From assembly GCF_000426845.1 (NCBI RefSeq), contig NZ_AUGD01000001.1, forward strand, positions 372,001 through 436,000: a stretch of DNA of 64,000 bases, written 5' to 3'. The notes under the pieces are model-generated. The model did no database searches. It was not told the origin of the DNA and was given only the letters and a program-made list of their open reading frames with translations. Source of the stretch: Bradyrhizobium sp. in8p8 (GTDB lineage Bacteria; Pseudomonadota; Alphaproteobacteria; Rhizobiales; Xanthobacteraceae). The position numbers and the translations under genes are program-made. Position 1 is the first letter of the stretch, and every line of letters begins with the position of its first letter. Positions 25,502 through 34,288 of the stretch are shown here, one piece after another.

Positions 25502-26203
25502 TTACGACTGCTGAAATTCCTTCATGTCCAGCCGCAGCCCTGCTCTGCTCGCCTGTTCCGCAGTGACGTAGGGAAGGCCGTAATAGCTCAGCTTCGGACT
25601 CCACCTTCCTAATTGGCCCGGGTAAGGGAACGCATATGTCCCTCCGCCGACAGACGCTTCCCGCGAGATCACGACGGCCGCTAACTTGCCGGTTCGATCG
25701 AAGACAAGATCGGATACGTAGCCATAGCCCTGCCCCGCTTGCAAGCGCGCGTAATCGCCGATGACCTTCGAGATCGAGAACTCATGCGACTGGTCCCGCC
25801 CTTGATCGGGATCAAAGAACAGACCGTATTCCCGCGATCTGAGGTCAGAGAAATCCGCCACGATAGCGCCTTCGTGAAGCGGACGCAGTACGCGCTCGAA
25901 TGGAATTCGTGACATGAATTCCGGCTCTTCTTTGGTTCTGAGGCCCTCGACCAACAAAGAAACGATCTTGCCTTCCTCCGCCACGATCACGTTCCGAACT
26001 GCTCCTAGATACTCGCCCTTCAACGAAAACACAGCGCTCCCGAGCAATCGGGAGGCACGGTATCCATCGTAGACTGTGCTCGCGAACTCCTGGGATTGTG
26101 TCGGCTGAGCCGGCGGAACTTTCGGATCAGCTTGCGCAGGGCACGCGGAGATGGCGAACGCACCAAACATGAGAGCTGTGACGAAGGTCTTCATTGGGTG
26201 CAT
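25502..26203 (-). CDS. Secreted protein with two PRC-barrel-like domains
   Basis: A 233-residue protein starting at 26203, where GGGAGT precedes the ATG; a longer frame upstream is not protein-like. Signal peptide MHPMKTFVTALMFGAFAISA, cleaved after AQA. Two PRC-barrel-like units follow: ASRLLGSAVFSLKGEYLGAV at about 48-67 with its continuation to 115, and a second around 140-200 (GYGYVSDLVFDRTGKLAAVV). It is related in type to the PRC protein at 15224-15745. No function beyond protein or ligand docking at the envelope can be inferred. Confidence 0.78.
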   Translation of the reverse strand: MHPMKTFVTALMFGAFAISACPAQADPKVPPAQPTQSQEFASTVYDGYRASRLLGSAVFSLKGEYLGAVRNVIVAEEGKIVSLLVEGLRTKEEPEFMSRIPFERVLRPLHEGAIVADFSDLRSREYGLFFDPDQGRDQSHEFSISKVIGDYARLQAGQGYGYVSDLVFDRTGKLAAVVISREASVGGGTYAFPYPGQLGRWSPKLSYYGLPYVTAEQASRAGLRLDMKEFQQS

Positions 26204-26723
26204 TGTGGTACTCCCTGCGCTAAAGTCGATTGCTCGACTACAACCAGATGCGAGGTCAGGAGTTCTGCGCGACGCTCCGAACATTGTCCGCTACCGTGCC
26301 AAACGGCGCGCCGGCGGAGTCTCGGTCGTCAGATTCTGCCGCCTCGCTCTCGGAGTGCCTCGACGGGAATGGAGCGCGAATGACCACCTTCGAAGCAAGG
26401 TGACGCAGCCGTGACTGCCGGCAGGATCATCAGACTGCCAAGCTGTTTCAGGTAACTGCAAGCTTCATCCAAGATCCCGTGCCAGAACATCGATCGGGAA
26501 TCCGGGCAACGCGACGTTCGATCAGTCGCTCGCACATCCACTCCTCGGCAGCAGGAGCTTATTCGGCCGCATCGACTGCGAATATGCGAGGTGTTGACTC
26601 GTCCTACCGACTTAGTCGACGAGCTCCGCCGTCCAGGAACCACTCGGTAAAGCCTTGTCCGGTCCGCCATAGGTTCGGAACACCGAACGAGCGTTGGAGT
26701 TTCACCTGTCGGTGGTCGCGCAG
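26204..26723. other. Gene-poor intergenic region (left part)
   Basis: No secure gene. A long minus-strand frame from about 26850 to 26608 has protein-like stretches (PNLWRTGQGFTEWFLDGGAR) but no start codon apart from one internal GTG; it overlaps the tiny gene at 26724 on the other strand. Confidence 0.3.
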
Positions 26724-26840
26724 ATGAGTGATCAAGTGAGGAAAGTGGATCCATCCTACGTCGTCGTTGGCGCCACGATCTTTGTGGTTCTGACGATCTG
26801 GTGCGGCTGGATCGCCATTTCGTTTACCGGCTTCTCTTGA
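26724..26840 (+). CDS. Very small membrane peptide (38 residues)
   Basis: MSDQVRKVDPSYVVVGATIF followed by a hydrophobic run VVLTIWCGWIAISFTGFS: a short polar head and one membrane helix. Too short for standard gene callers. No clear ribosome site; supported only by composition and by its resemblance to other single-helix peptides nearby. Confidence 0.3.
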   Translation: MSDQVRKVDPSYVVVGATIFVVLTIWCGWIAISFTGFS

Positions 26841-27693
26841 CCTTTGCCGACGCAGCAGATGTCGGAAGACCTGCAGGGAGCGACTCTCAGGTCTTCTTGA
26901 ATCTCACCGGCGTCCCTCGCGCGGCTCCTCAGAACGGATCCGGCACCTCGCACGTCGTTTCCACTGCCTGAGATGCTATGCGAGACCAGCGACAGCTAGA
27001 AGCACCGTCGATTGCTTCTTGAACGCGGTAAGACGACCTGAGCCATGACGAAGTCGCGCATGCAACGAACTGAGCCTTTGCGCAAGGTGCGAGATCCCGC
27101 AGTTTTCAGGTTCATTAGCCTTGCGTTCACGCTAGTCCAGGCTCGGCCTGGACCTGGGACATTTCACTGCCGGCCAAAACAGTTGGCCGGCCCTCGTTGA
27201 AAGGCCGGCCTCCCTCTCGGCGATCGTGCGTCTCTTGTTGTTTGGATCGCATCCCATCTGCTCATGAAAGCAACCCCGTCGCAAGCCAGGCAATCGGAGC
27301 CGAACGTGCGAACTTCAATTTAACTGGTACGCTGCCGCACGAAGAGGAGGTGCGCCATAACCGAAGAGATACTTACCTGCGGCGATTGGATGTGCCTAGG
27401 AGCATTTCAGCGCTGGCAAGATCGATAACGTCACGCATCAGCCCAGCTGACGACTCTCGCCATTGGAGGCAATCGTTCGTGGCGGGTTCCGCAATGATGG
27501 TGCTGTGGATCGGCAAAGGTCCGCCCTTGAAAGTTGGTACGCGACCGTACATCCAGCTCGTATGCCAAAACATTCGTGGGATTGTCCGGTCTCCCCAATG
27601 TGGCAGAATCGAGCATGGAAATGTTCGCCGGCCCAACGCTGTGGTCGCGGGCTCCGTTTGGAGCCGCGGTTCTGAGCTCAAAGGTGGTCGTCA
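26841..27693. other. Gene-poor intergenic region (right part)
   Basis: About 850 bases with no supported gene. It holds the hairpin cluster at 27135-27210. A minus-strand frame at 27373-27555 (MYGRVPTFKGGPLPIHSTII start) is weakly protein-like, but there is no family match I recognise. Confidence 0.35.
27135..27210. repeat. Cluster of strong inverted repeats
   Basis: Two adjacent perfect hairpins: GTCCAGGC-TCG-GCCTGGAC at 27135-27153, and a nine-base stem GCCGGCCAA / TTGGCCGGC at 27169-27191 with a five-base loop. A further copy of GGCCGGCC follows at 27203-27210. No T-run follows. They may be a palindromic repeat element, a terminator array, or part of an unannotated RNA. Confidence 0.45.
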
Positions 27694-28047
27694 ATGCGCC
27701 AGTATTCTCAGCCGATCGACCGCAACTGCCGCATGAAAGCGTTGCAGGCCGCCCTGCAGGAGGTTGGACGGCCGATACTTCCCGCGTCCTTTGTAGGAGC
27801 TCTAACAGGTGCAGCAGTTTGGCTCTTCATTGCTCGGTTTACGGCATCCAGCGGCACCTCACTTGCCATCTCCGTTGCCGTGACGTTCATGGGCGCTTAC
27901 TTGCTTGTGGAGCGTCAGGAGCTCAGGTTCAAGCGCGCCCTGGAGCGAGAGCTCAAGAAGATGACGGGGGGGCAACTTGAGCCGGAAGGCAGCAATCAGA
28001 CCCGTTGCCGTACTTCCGATGAAACCGGCAGAGATCCTCGAAGCTAG
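27694..28047 (+). CDS. Small membrane protein of unknown function
   Basis: A 117-residue protein. A basic N-terminus is followed by two hydrophobic helices (about 30-50 and 56-73, ILPASFVGALTGAAVWLFIA and SLAISVAVTFMGAYLLV), then a charged amphipathic helix (ERQELRFKRALERELKKMTG) and a polar tail. No family recognised. It is convergent with the mnh operon, leaving 65 bases between the stop codons. Confidence 0.55.
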   Translation: MRQYSQPIDRNCRMKALQAALQEVGRPILPASFVGALTGAAVWLFIARFTASSGTSLAISVAVTFMGAYLLVERQELRFKRALERELKKMTGGQLEPEGSNQTRCRTSDETGRDPRS

Positions 28048-28112
28048 GTTAGCCCGATGTGCGGCACTGGCAGCTTTCGGTGCCCAAAGGCAGAATGCGG
28101 CATTTGTTCGAA

Positions 28113-28550
28113 TCAGTCGGACTGTGAGCGGGGCGGATTGCTCGCGCACACCGGGTGAGCGCTAGGTGCGGAAGCCTTGGGCGAGTTAGCTTGGCCGGCC
28201 AGTGTCGCCCATCCGGAGCCGCCTGCATCGAGAGGCAGGGTCCGCTGCAGCTCCTGACTTCGGAAAATATGAGCCTTCGCGATCATCTGGGCGCTCACCG
28301 GCGCGGTCAGGAACAGGAACAGCGTGATCAGGATTTCGTGGATGCCGACTGCCTGATGGCGCACCAAGAAATAGAGCATGGACGCGATCAGCAAGGAGCC
28401 AATCCCGAGCGTCGTCGCCTTGGTTGGGCCATGCAGGCGCCGCATCGTATCCGGCAGCTTGGCAAGCCCGACCGATCCGACGAACAGGAACGCGCCGCCA
28501 ATCACGATGAAAGCGGCGCTCGCCATTTCGATAAATGCCGCCATGGTCAT
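28113..28550 (-). CDS. mnhG: Mrp-type Na+/H+ antiporter subunit G
   Basis: A 145-residue protein; start at 28550, whose ATG overlaps the TGA of mnhF. Three helices with the family signature GSVGLAKLPDTMRRLHGPTK (about 26-45) and ending of the third helix in LFLTAPVSAQMIAKA. After residue 95 there is an extra polar tail of about 50 residues not usual in MnhG (normally 100-120), probably disordered. Last gene of the mnhABCDEFG unit. The complex exchanges Na+ (or K+) for protons and supports pH and salt tolerance. Confidence 0.9.
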   Translation of the reverse strand: MTMAAFIEMASAAFIVIGGAFLFVGSVGLAKLPDTMRRLHGPTKATTLGIGSLLIASMLYFLVRHQAVGIHEILITLFLFLTAPVSAQMIAKAHIFRSQELQRTLPLDAGGSGWATLAGQANSPKASAPSAHPVCASNPPRSQSD

Positions 28551-28819
28551 CACTCGATCACATTGCCGCGCAGCAGGAACTTGCAAAACGCGACGGTTGA
28601 GACGAACCCGACCATAGCGAACAACAAGGCCGCCTCGAAGTACATGGCGGTTCCGAACACGATCCCGGCCACGACGATGAGGCCGATCGCATTGATCACC
28701 ATCGTATCGAGTGCAAGGATGCGGTCGGTCACGTCCGGCCCTATAATCAGGCGGTAGACGTTCAACAGGATGGATGCCGCGATCGCGATGATGGCAAAGG
28801 CGCAGCTGGCAGCGATCAT
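28550..28819 (-). CDS. mnhF: Mrp-type Na+/H+ antiporter subunit F
   Basis: An 89-residue, three-helix protein with the MnhF signature GPDVTDRILALDTMVINAIG (about 27-46). Normal length. It overlaps mnhE by four bases upstream and mnhG by one base downstream, consistent with translational coupling across the operon. Confidence 0.93.
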   Translation of the reverse strand: MIAASCAFAIIAIAASILLNVYRLIIGPDVTDRILALDTMVINAIGLIVVAGIVFGTAMYFEAALLFAMVGFVSTVAFCKFLLRGNVIE

Positions 28820-29304
28820 GCGAATATCCTCATCAGGCGCCGCTCGTAACGGGACTTGATAGTGGCCACGGTGGCGGCGGGGTCGGTTATATCAAGGCAA
28901 TGCACCAGCAGCGATCGTCCATCGGCGCTCAGATCGGCACTCAACGTCCCCGGGGTCATAGTGATCGTGCCCGCCAGGGTGGCGATCGCCTCCGGGCTTT
29001 CGAGAGAGAGGGGCACCGTGACGAATTGCGACTTCAGGCTTGCTCCGCGACGGAATAGAACAAGATAGGCGACCTGCACATTGGAGACGAAGATGTCCCA
29101 AAGCACGATGGCAAAATATTCCGGGATCGGCAGCGGGTTTCGGATCTTCGACCGCCCCGGCCAGTAGGGGCTGGTCAGCCAGGCGATCACCACCCCGAGC
29201 AGCAATCCGAACAGGATAGCGCCCCATGAGAGGTCGTTGATCAGCAGGCCCCAAACCAGAGCGAGGATCACGACAAGCACGGGATGAGGCAGCAATGCGC
29301 GCAT
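28816..29304 (-). CDS. mnhE: Mrp-type Na+/H+ antiporter subunit E
   Basis: A 162-residue protein: two N-terminal helices, then a cytoplasmic domain containing TVPLSLESPEAIATLAGTIT and MTPGTLSADLSADGRSLLVH, the typical MnhE region. Normal length. It lies four bases after mnhD and overlaps mnhF. Needed for assembly of the antiporter complex in studied Mrp systems. Confidence 0.93.
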   Translation of the reverse strand: MRALLPHPVLVVILALVWGLLINDLSWGAILFGLLLGVVIAWLTSPYWPGRSKIRNPLPIPEYFAIVLWDIFVSNVQVAYLVLFRRGASLKSQFVTVPLSLESPEAIATLAGTITMTPGTLSADLSADGRSLLVHCLDITDPAATVATIKSRYERRLMRIFA

Positions 29305-29308
29305 CGGC

Positions 29309-30832
29309 CTATTCTCCCGTGAGGCTCGAGGTTTCGCGCGGCTGCAGCACCGTCGCGATGTAGCGCTGCGGCGAGAGCAATTGTTCGGCGGTGGCGGTCA
29401 TGTCGTCCATCACCGGACCAGCGAAAAAACCCAGGGCCGCCACTGTCGCAATCATGCCGGCAATCACGAATGTCGGCAGCATCGGCACAGGTCGCACCGC
29501 CGACACCTGCGGTAGCTCGATCCGGTTCCAGAAGATCTGAATGCCGCTGCGTGCGAAACCGACGATCAGCAGGAGGCTCGTGATCAGGACCGCAGGCCAG
29601 ATGGTCGTGGCATGGGAAGCGGCGCGTCCGGCCTCGAGGATCAGGAGCTTGCCGATAAACCCGGCGAGCGGCGGCATGCCCACCGTCGCGATGGCGAGAA
29701 GGAAGTAGAATCCTGCGAACAATTCGGCATGCTGCTGATACCACCCGAACTTTGCGCGGCCGCCTCTCCCGGGAGCGAGAAGGCCGGCGAGCAGAAACAG
29801 CGCGGCGCTGGCGATGGTGCTCTGCACCGCGTAATAGAGCGCAGCGGCAAGTCCGGCGGCGCTGGCCAGCCCGATGGCAATGAGCAACGTTCCCATCGAG
29901 GCGATCAGCGAATGGCAGGCAAGATCAAGCAGGCGGCGGCTTGCCAGCACCCCAATTGTCCCGATGACGAGCGTCAGCATCCCGGCCGGCAGAATCCAGG
30001 GCGTTGCGAGGTCCGACAGCGGGCCTGCACCGGAACCGAAGATCAGCGTATAGACACGGATAATCGAATAGGCCCCCACCTTGGTCATTATTGCGAACAA
30101 TGCGGCGGCAGGCGGCGACGTCGATCCGTACGTCGGCGGCAGCCACCAATGCAGCGGGACCATAGCGGACTTGATTGCGAACACGGTGAGCAGCAGAAGC
30201 CCCCCGACTGCGAGCAGCGCCTGATCGGCGGTCGCGACTTGAGGTACCTTCACGGCGAGGTCCGCCATGTTGAGCGTGCCAGTGACAGCATAGATCGTCC
30301 CGACCGCGAGCAGGAAGACGGTCGAGCCGATCAGGTTGATTGCGACGTAGTGGAATCCGGCTTTCAGGCGACGGGCGCCGCCGCCATGCAGCATGAGCCC
30401 GTAGGAGGCGATCAGAAGCACCTCGAAGAATACAAACAGATTGAACAGGTCGCCCGTGAGAAAGGCGCCATTAACGCCCAGCAATTGAAACTGGAACAGA
30501 GCATGGAAGTGCCGTCCGCGCTTGTCCCACTCGCCGATCGCTGCCAAGACCACGCCGACGGCAAGCAGCCCGGCCAGCAGCAGCATGGTGGCCGCCAGCC
30601 GGTCCAGCACCAGCACGATTCCAAACGGCGCAGGCCAATTCCCAAGCAGATATGTTCGTGGTTCGCCGTCGCTGGCGCCGACGTAGAGCCCGATCGCGAC
30701 AGCGAGCTGACATGCGGTTGCCGCCGCTGACAAAATCCGCTGTCCGGCCAGACTGTGGCGCATGGCCAGCACCAGCATCGCCGCGGTCATTGCCGGCACC
30801 GCGACAGGAACAATTAGCCATGCATCTGTCAT
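29309..30832 (-). CDS. mnhD: Mrp-type Na+/H+ antiporter subunit D
   Basis: A 507-residue, 14-helix protein homologous to complex I NuoM/NuoN antiporter-like subunits. The conserved lysine in FAIKSAMVPLHWWLPPTYGS (about 225-244) and the glutamate in helix 5 (LFNLFVFFEVLLIASYGLML) mark the proton path. Start at 30832 overlaps the mnhC stop (ATGA); an upstream in-frame ATG would overlap mnhC further. Together with MnhA it forms the ion-translocating core. Confidence 0.94.
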   Translation of the reverse strand: MTDAWLIVPVAVPAMTAAMLVLAMRHSLAGQRILSAAATACQLAVAIGLYVGASDGEPRTYLLGNWPAPFGIVLVLDRLAATMLLLAGLLAVGVVLAAIGEWDKRGRHFHALFQFQLLGVNGAFLTGDLFNLFVFFEVLLIASYGLMLHGGGARRLKAGFHYVAINLIGSTVFLLAVGTIYAVTGTLNMADLAVKVPQVATADQALLAVGGLLLLTVFAIKSAMVPLHWWLPPTYGSTSPPAAALFAIMTKVGAYSIIRVYTLIFGSGAGPLSDLATPWILPAGMLTLVIGTIGVLASRRLLDLACHSLIASMGTLLIAIGLASAAGLAAALYYAVQSTIASAALFLLAGLLAPGRGGRAKFGWYQQHAELFAGFYFLLAIATVGMPPLAGFIGKLLILEAGRAASHATTIWPAVLITSLLLIVGFARSGIQIFWNRIELPQVSAVRPVPMLPTFVIAGMIATVAALGFFAGPVMDDMTATAEQLLSPQRYIATVLQPRETSSLTGE

Positions 30833-31206
30833 CGGAAACGCTCGTCGCGGGGTATGCCGCACGACTCCTCGTCGCGCCGGACATGCAGAGCGACGTCGTC
30901 AGTGCCCGTCTCAAGAAAGGCCCGTAGCGATAACACCACGATCAATGCCGTCATCCCGAAAGTGATGACGATCGCGGTGAGGACGAGTGCCTGCGGCAGC
31001 GGGTCAGTGTATCCGGCAGCGGACCGGCTGACAATCGGGGGCAGGTCGATCGTAAGCCGGCCCATTGCGAACAGGAATACATTTACCGCGTAGGAGAGAA
31101 ATGACAGTCCGATTACCACCGGAAACGTGCGCCGCAGTAGGATCAGGTAGAGACCGACGGCAGTGAGCGCACCGATTCCTGTAGCGACGAGAAATTCCAT
31201 GCTCAT
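30829..31206 (-). CDS. mnhC: Mrp-type Na+/H+ antiporter subunit C
   Basis: A 125-residue, three-helix protein homologous to NuoK. The family motif is DPLPQALVLTAIVITFGMTA (about 68-87). Start overlaps the stop of the fused mnhAB gene (ATGA), and its own stop overlaps mnhD. Normal length. Confidence 0.94.
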   Translation of the reverse strand: MSMEFLVATGIGALTAVGLYLILLRRTFPVVIGLSFLSYAVNVFLFAMGRLTIDLPPIVSRSAAGYTDPLPQALVLTAIVITFGMTALIVVLSLRAFLETGTDDVALHVRRDEESCGIPRDERFR

Positions 31207-34019
31207 GGATTGCGGGCCTCCATCTGGTTGGATGCCTGCTCTGCGCGTTCTTCCACGCGAGATAATGTCGCAAGCGACAGCAGGCAGGTGCCGACCACGG
31301 CGAAGAACACGCCAATGTCAAAGGCCATTGCGGAGGCCAGTTCCACTTCGCCGAACACTGGCAGGTTGAAATAGCCGAACGTGCTCGTTAGGAACGGCCG
31401 GCCGAACAGGAGCGCTGCGAGGCCGGTCGCACCTGCGATCAACACACCGCCGCCGATCATCACATGGGCGTCGAAGCGAGCGCGGCGATGCGCCCAGACA
31501 TAACCGCTCGCCATATATTGCATGAGGAAGGCGATGGCGACGATGAGGCCGGCGATGAATCCGCCGCCGGGCATATTGTGCCCCCTCAGGAGGATGTAGG
31601 CGCCGACCATCAGCGACAGCGGCAGCAGAATGCGGGTCACGACCGTCAGCATCAGCGGGTGAGGGTCGTGGGCCTGCGGATCGAAACGCACCCGTGCGAG
31701 CCGGCGCCCAGCGGCGCCCTGCATCGCGGAGTCGAGCAAAGCGAAGATCGTTAGTGCCGCGATCGCGAGCACGATGATCTCGCCAAATGTGTCGTAGCCG
31801 CGAAAGTCGACCAGAATGACATTCACGACATTGGTGCCGCCGCCGCCGGGTTTCGATTGTTCGATGTGATAGCCGGAAATGGGCTCGAAGTTGCGCGTCA
31901 TCACGGCGTAAGCCAGCGCAGCTACGCCAACTCCTGCGACCATCGCCAGTCCGCCAGCGCCGAGCTTTGCACGCAAGGGCGATTCGTCAGGCGTCGTGCG
32001 CGGCAACAGATTGATCGCGAGCAGAAGGAGAATCGTAGTTACCACCTCGACCGAGATTTGGGTCAGCGCGAGATCGGGAGCCGAGAACTGCAGGAAGGCG
32101 AGCGATACCACGAGCCCGACAATGCTGGTGACGATCAACGCGGTCAGCCGATCGTAGTGGCACCGGACGATCATTCCGCACGCCAGGAGCAAGACCAGCC
32201 AGCCCGTCACAACCGGTAGCGTGGCGGGAAGAACGGCGCGACCGCCTGCCATTGGCGCGGGCGCCGCCCCCAGGAATCCAGTCAGGGCCAGGATGCTGAT
32301 GGTCCCGACGATGATGCTCAGGTAGCGCGGTAGACCTCCGCCATTGATGCTGCTGAGGGCAAGCCGCGATGCCCAAATTACGGCTGCGAGGGAAGTCATG
32401 AACATCGTCATGGCATCGGCCCGTGGCGCGGCGAGGCGCAAGCGGTTGGCGGACGGGTAGATCCACAACAGCACGAGGCCCCCCGCAAGTGCGAGCGAGC
32501 TCATTGCCAGTGCGGGAGTGAAGCCGTGCCACAAGGCGAGGTGAAAGTCTGGCAAGGTTCCGTGTGCGACCGCGCGCGCGGTCAGTTCGATCGGCACGGC
32601 GAATGTCGCGGGCACCACGCCGATAGCGATGACCGGGATGACCAGCACTGCAACTGGCAGCCACATCCCGAAGGACGGGTCATGCGGGTGGCGCGGGTAA
32701 TTGCTCCGCTGCGGACCGAGAAAGACGTGGAAGATCAACCGGGCGGAGTAAGCCGCTGACAGCAGCGCTCCGACGGTGGCAAAAAGCGGAAAGATCCAGG
32801 CCTGTCCCGCGTAGATCGTGTGCGACGCCTCCTCCAGCATCATTTCCTTCGACAGGAAGCCGTTCAGCAAGGGTACCCCAGCCATCGAGGCTGCGGCGAC
32901 GATGGCGAGGCCTGTTGTGATCGGCATGAGATGACGCAAACCGCCAAGCCTGCGGATGTCACGCGTGCCGGCCTCGTGATCCACTATGCCTGCGGACATG
33001 AACAACGCCGCCTTGAAGGTGGCATGATTGAGGATATGGAATACGGCGGCGACGACCGCCATGCGGGTGCCGAAGCCGAGCAGCATCGTCAGCAGTCCGA
33101 GATGGCTGATGGTCGAGAATGCGAGCAGCGCTTTCAGATCATCCTTGAACAGGGCAATCCACGCCGCCATCACCATCGTGACGAGGCCGGTCAACGAGAC
33201 GATCAGGAACCATTCCTGCGTGCCGGACATGACCGGCCAAAGACGCGCGAGCAGGAAGACACCAGCCTTCACCATGGTCGCCGAATGCAGATAAGCGGAT
33301 ACTGGCGTCGGCGCGGCCATCGCATGCGGCAACCAGAAGTGAAACGGGAACTGCGCCGACTTGGTGAACGCTCCCAGGAGGATCAACAGCAGTGCCGGCA
33401 GATAGAGGGGTGAGGCTTTGATCGCTTCGCCGCGGTTCAGGATCTCAGTCAGCTCGAAGCTGCCGGCAGAATGACCGAGCAACAGCATGCCGCCCATCAG
33501 CGCAAGTCCACCGGCGCCCGTGACCACCAAAGCCATGAGCGCTCCCGCACGCGAGGCCGGCAGGTGATACCAGTAGCCGATCAGCAGGAAGGATGTGAGG
33601 CTGGTGAGCTCCCAGAACACAACCAGGAGGAGGATATTGTTGCTCAGGACGATGCCGACCATCGAGCCCTGGAAAAGCAGGAGGTAACAGAAGAACCGAC
33701 CCATCGAGTCGCTGCGGCTCAGGTAGAATCGCGCATAGAGGATGATCAGCAGCCCGATCCCTAGGATCAGTGCCGCAAAGAACAGGGCAAGACCGTCGGC
33801 GAAAAGCGAAACCGAGAGGCCGAGTTGCGGTAACCACGACATGTTCGTCTGCGGGACGCCACCAGAATAAACGGCCGGAGCTTCCGTGAGTAGAATGACG
33901 AGTGCGAGTCCCGTGATGGCGGCTGTAACGGTCGTGCAGACATTCCGCCCCGCTTGGATTGCGAGCGGCGGGATCAGAGCCCCAACGACCGGCAGCAAGA
34001 CAACAAGCGAAAGTTTCAT
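31203..34019 (-). CDS. mnhA: Mrp-type Na+/H+ antiporter, fused subunits A and B
   Basis: A 938-residue membrane protein. Residues 1 to about 640 are the NuoL-like antiporter domain (ILLVVFWELTSLTSFLLIGY with the key glutamate; SAQFPFHFWLPHAMAAPTPV; HLGLLTMLLGFGTRMAVV). About 640-770 is the MbhD/E-like region (FSAPDLALTQISVEVVTTIL). From about 800 a MnhB domain follows (LPLSLMVGAYILLRGHNMPG, GGFIAGLIVAIAFLMQYMAS). Fusion of A and B is typical of one alphaproteobacterial Mrp/Pha type, so the operon A(B)CDEFG is complete in six genes. First gene of the operon; the promoter should lie in 34020-34288. Confidence 0.94.
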   Translation of the reverse strand: MKLSLVVLLPVVGALIPPLAIQAGRNVCTTVTAAITGLALVILLTEAPAVYSGGVPQTNMSWLPQLGLSVSLFADGLALFFAALILGIGLLIILYARFYLSRSDSMGRFFCYLLLFQGSMVGIVLSNNILLLVVFWELTSLTSFLLIGYWYHLPASRAGALMALVVTGAGGLALMGGMLLLGHSAGSFELTEILNRGEAIKASPLYLPALLLILLGAFTKSAQFPFHFWLPHAMAAPTPVSAYLHSATMVKAGVFLLARLWPVMSGTQEWFLIVSLTGLVTMVMAAWIALFKDDLKALLAFSTISHLGLLTMLLGFGTRMAVVAAVFHILNHATFKAALFMSAGIVDHEAGTRDIRRLGGLRHLMPITTGLAIVAAASMAGVPLLNGFLSKEMMLEEASHTIYAGQAWIFPLFATVGALLSAAYSARLIFHVFLGPQRSNYPRHPHDPSFGMWLPVAVLVIPVIAIGVVPATFAVPIELTARAVAHGTLPDFHLALWHGFTPALAMSSLALAGGLVLLWIYPSANRLRLAAPRADAMTMFMTSLAAVIWASRLALSSINGGGLPRYLSIIVGTISILALTGFLGAAPAPMAGGRAVLPATLPVVTGWLVLLLACGMIVRCHYDRLTALIVTSIVGLVVSLAFLQFSAPDLALTQISVEVVTTILLLLAINLLPRTTPDESPLRAKLGAGGLAMVAGVGVAALAYAVMTRNFEPISGYHIEQSKPGGGGTNVVNVILVDFRGYDTFGEIIVLAIAALTIFALLDSAMQGAAGRRLARVRFDPQAHDPHPLMLTVVTRILLPLSLMVGAYILLRGHNMPGGGFIAGLIVAIAFLMQYMASGYVWAHRRARFDAHVMIGGGVLIAGATGLAALLFGRPFLTSTFGYFNLPVFGEVELASAMAFDIGVFFAVVGTCLLSLATLSRVEERAEQASNQMEARNP

Positions 34020-34178
34020 CTACGAGTCCGTTACAGCTGGCTGTCATTGTCGGGCGATTCGGTCGACCAAGTCTCCGAAATCTTACGATAACGCTCTCGG
34101 CATCGAAGGGTATCCGCCAGCCTTCATGCCATACCGGCTCCGCACCGACGCAAGACCGTGACAGTTGGCCGCAGTGCG

Positions 34179-34192
34179 CTGATGTGCATCAG
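34179..34192. promoter_or_regulatory. FNR-like palindrome upstream of the mnh operon
   Basis: CTGAT-GTGC-ATCAG is a perfect five-base dyad with the four-base spacer of Crp/FNR-family sites. It lies about 160 bp upstream of the mnhA start and 97 bp after the P-type ATPase stop. A regulatory role is inferred only from symmetry and place. Confidence 0.3.
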
Positions 34193-34288
34193 GCCGCAAC
34201 GCGAGTGATCGCGGAATGGGTCGCGAGCTATCTTGTATCGTAAGTAGAGAGAGCCATGCGCCGCCCTGGTCTTCAATTGTGCTTGTCG

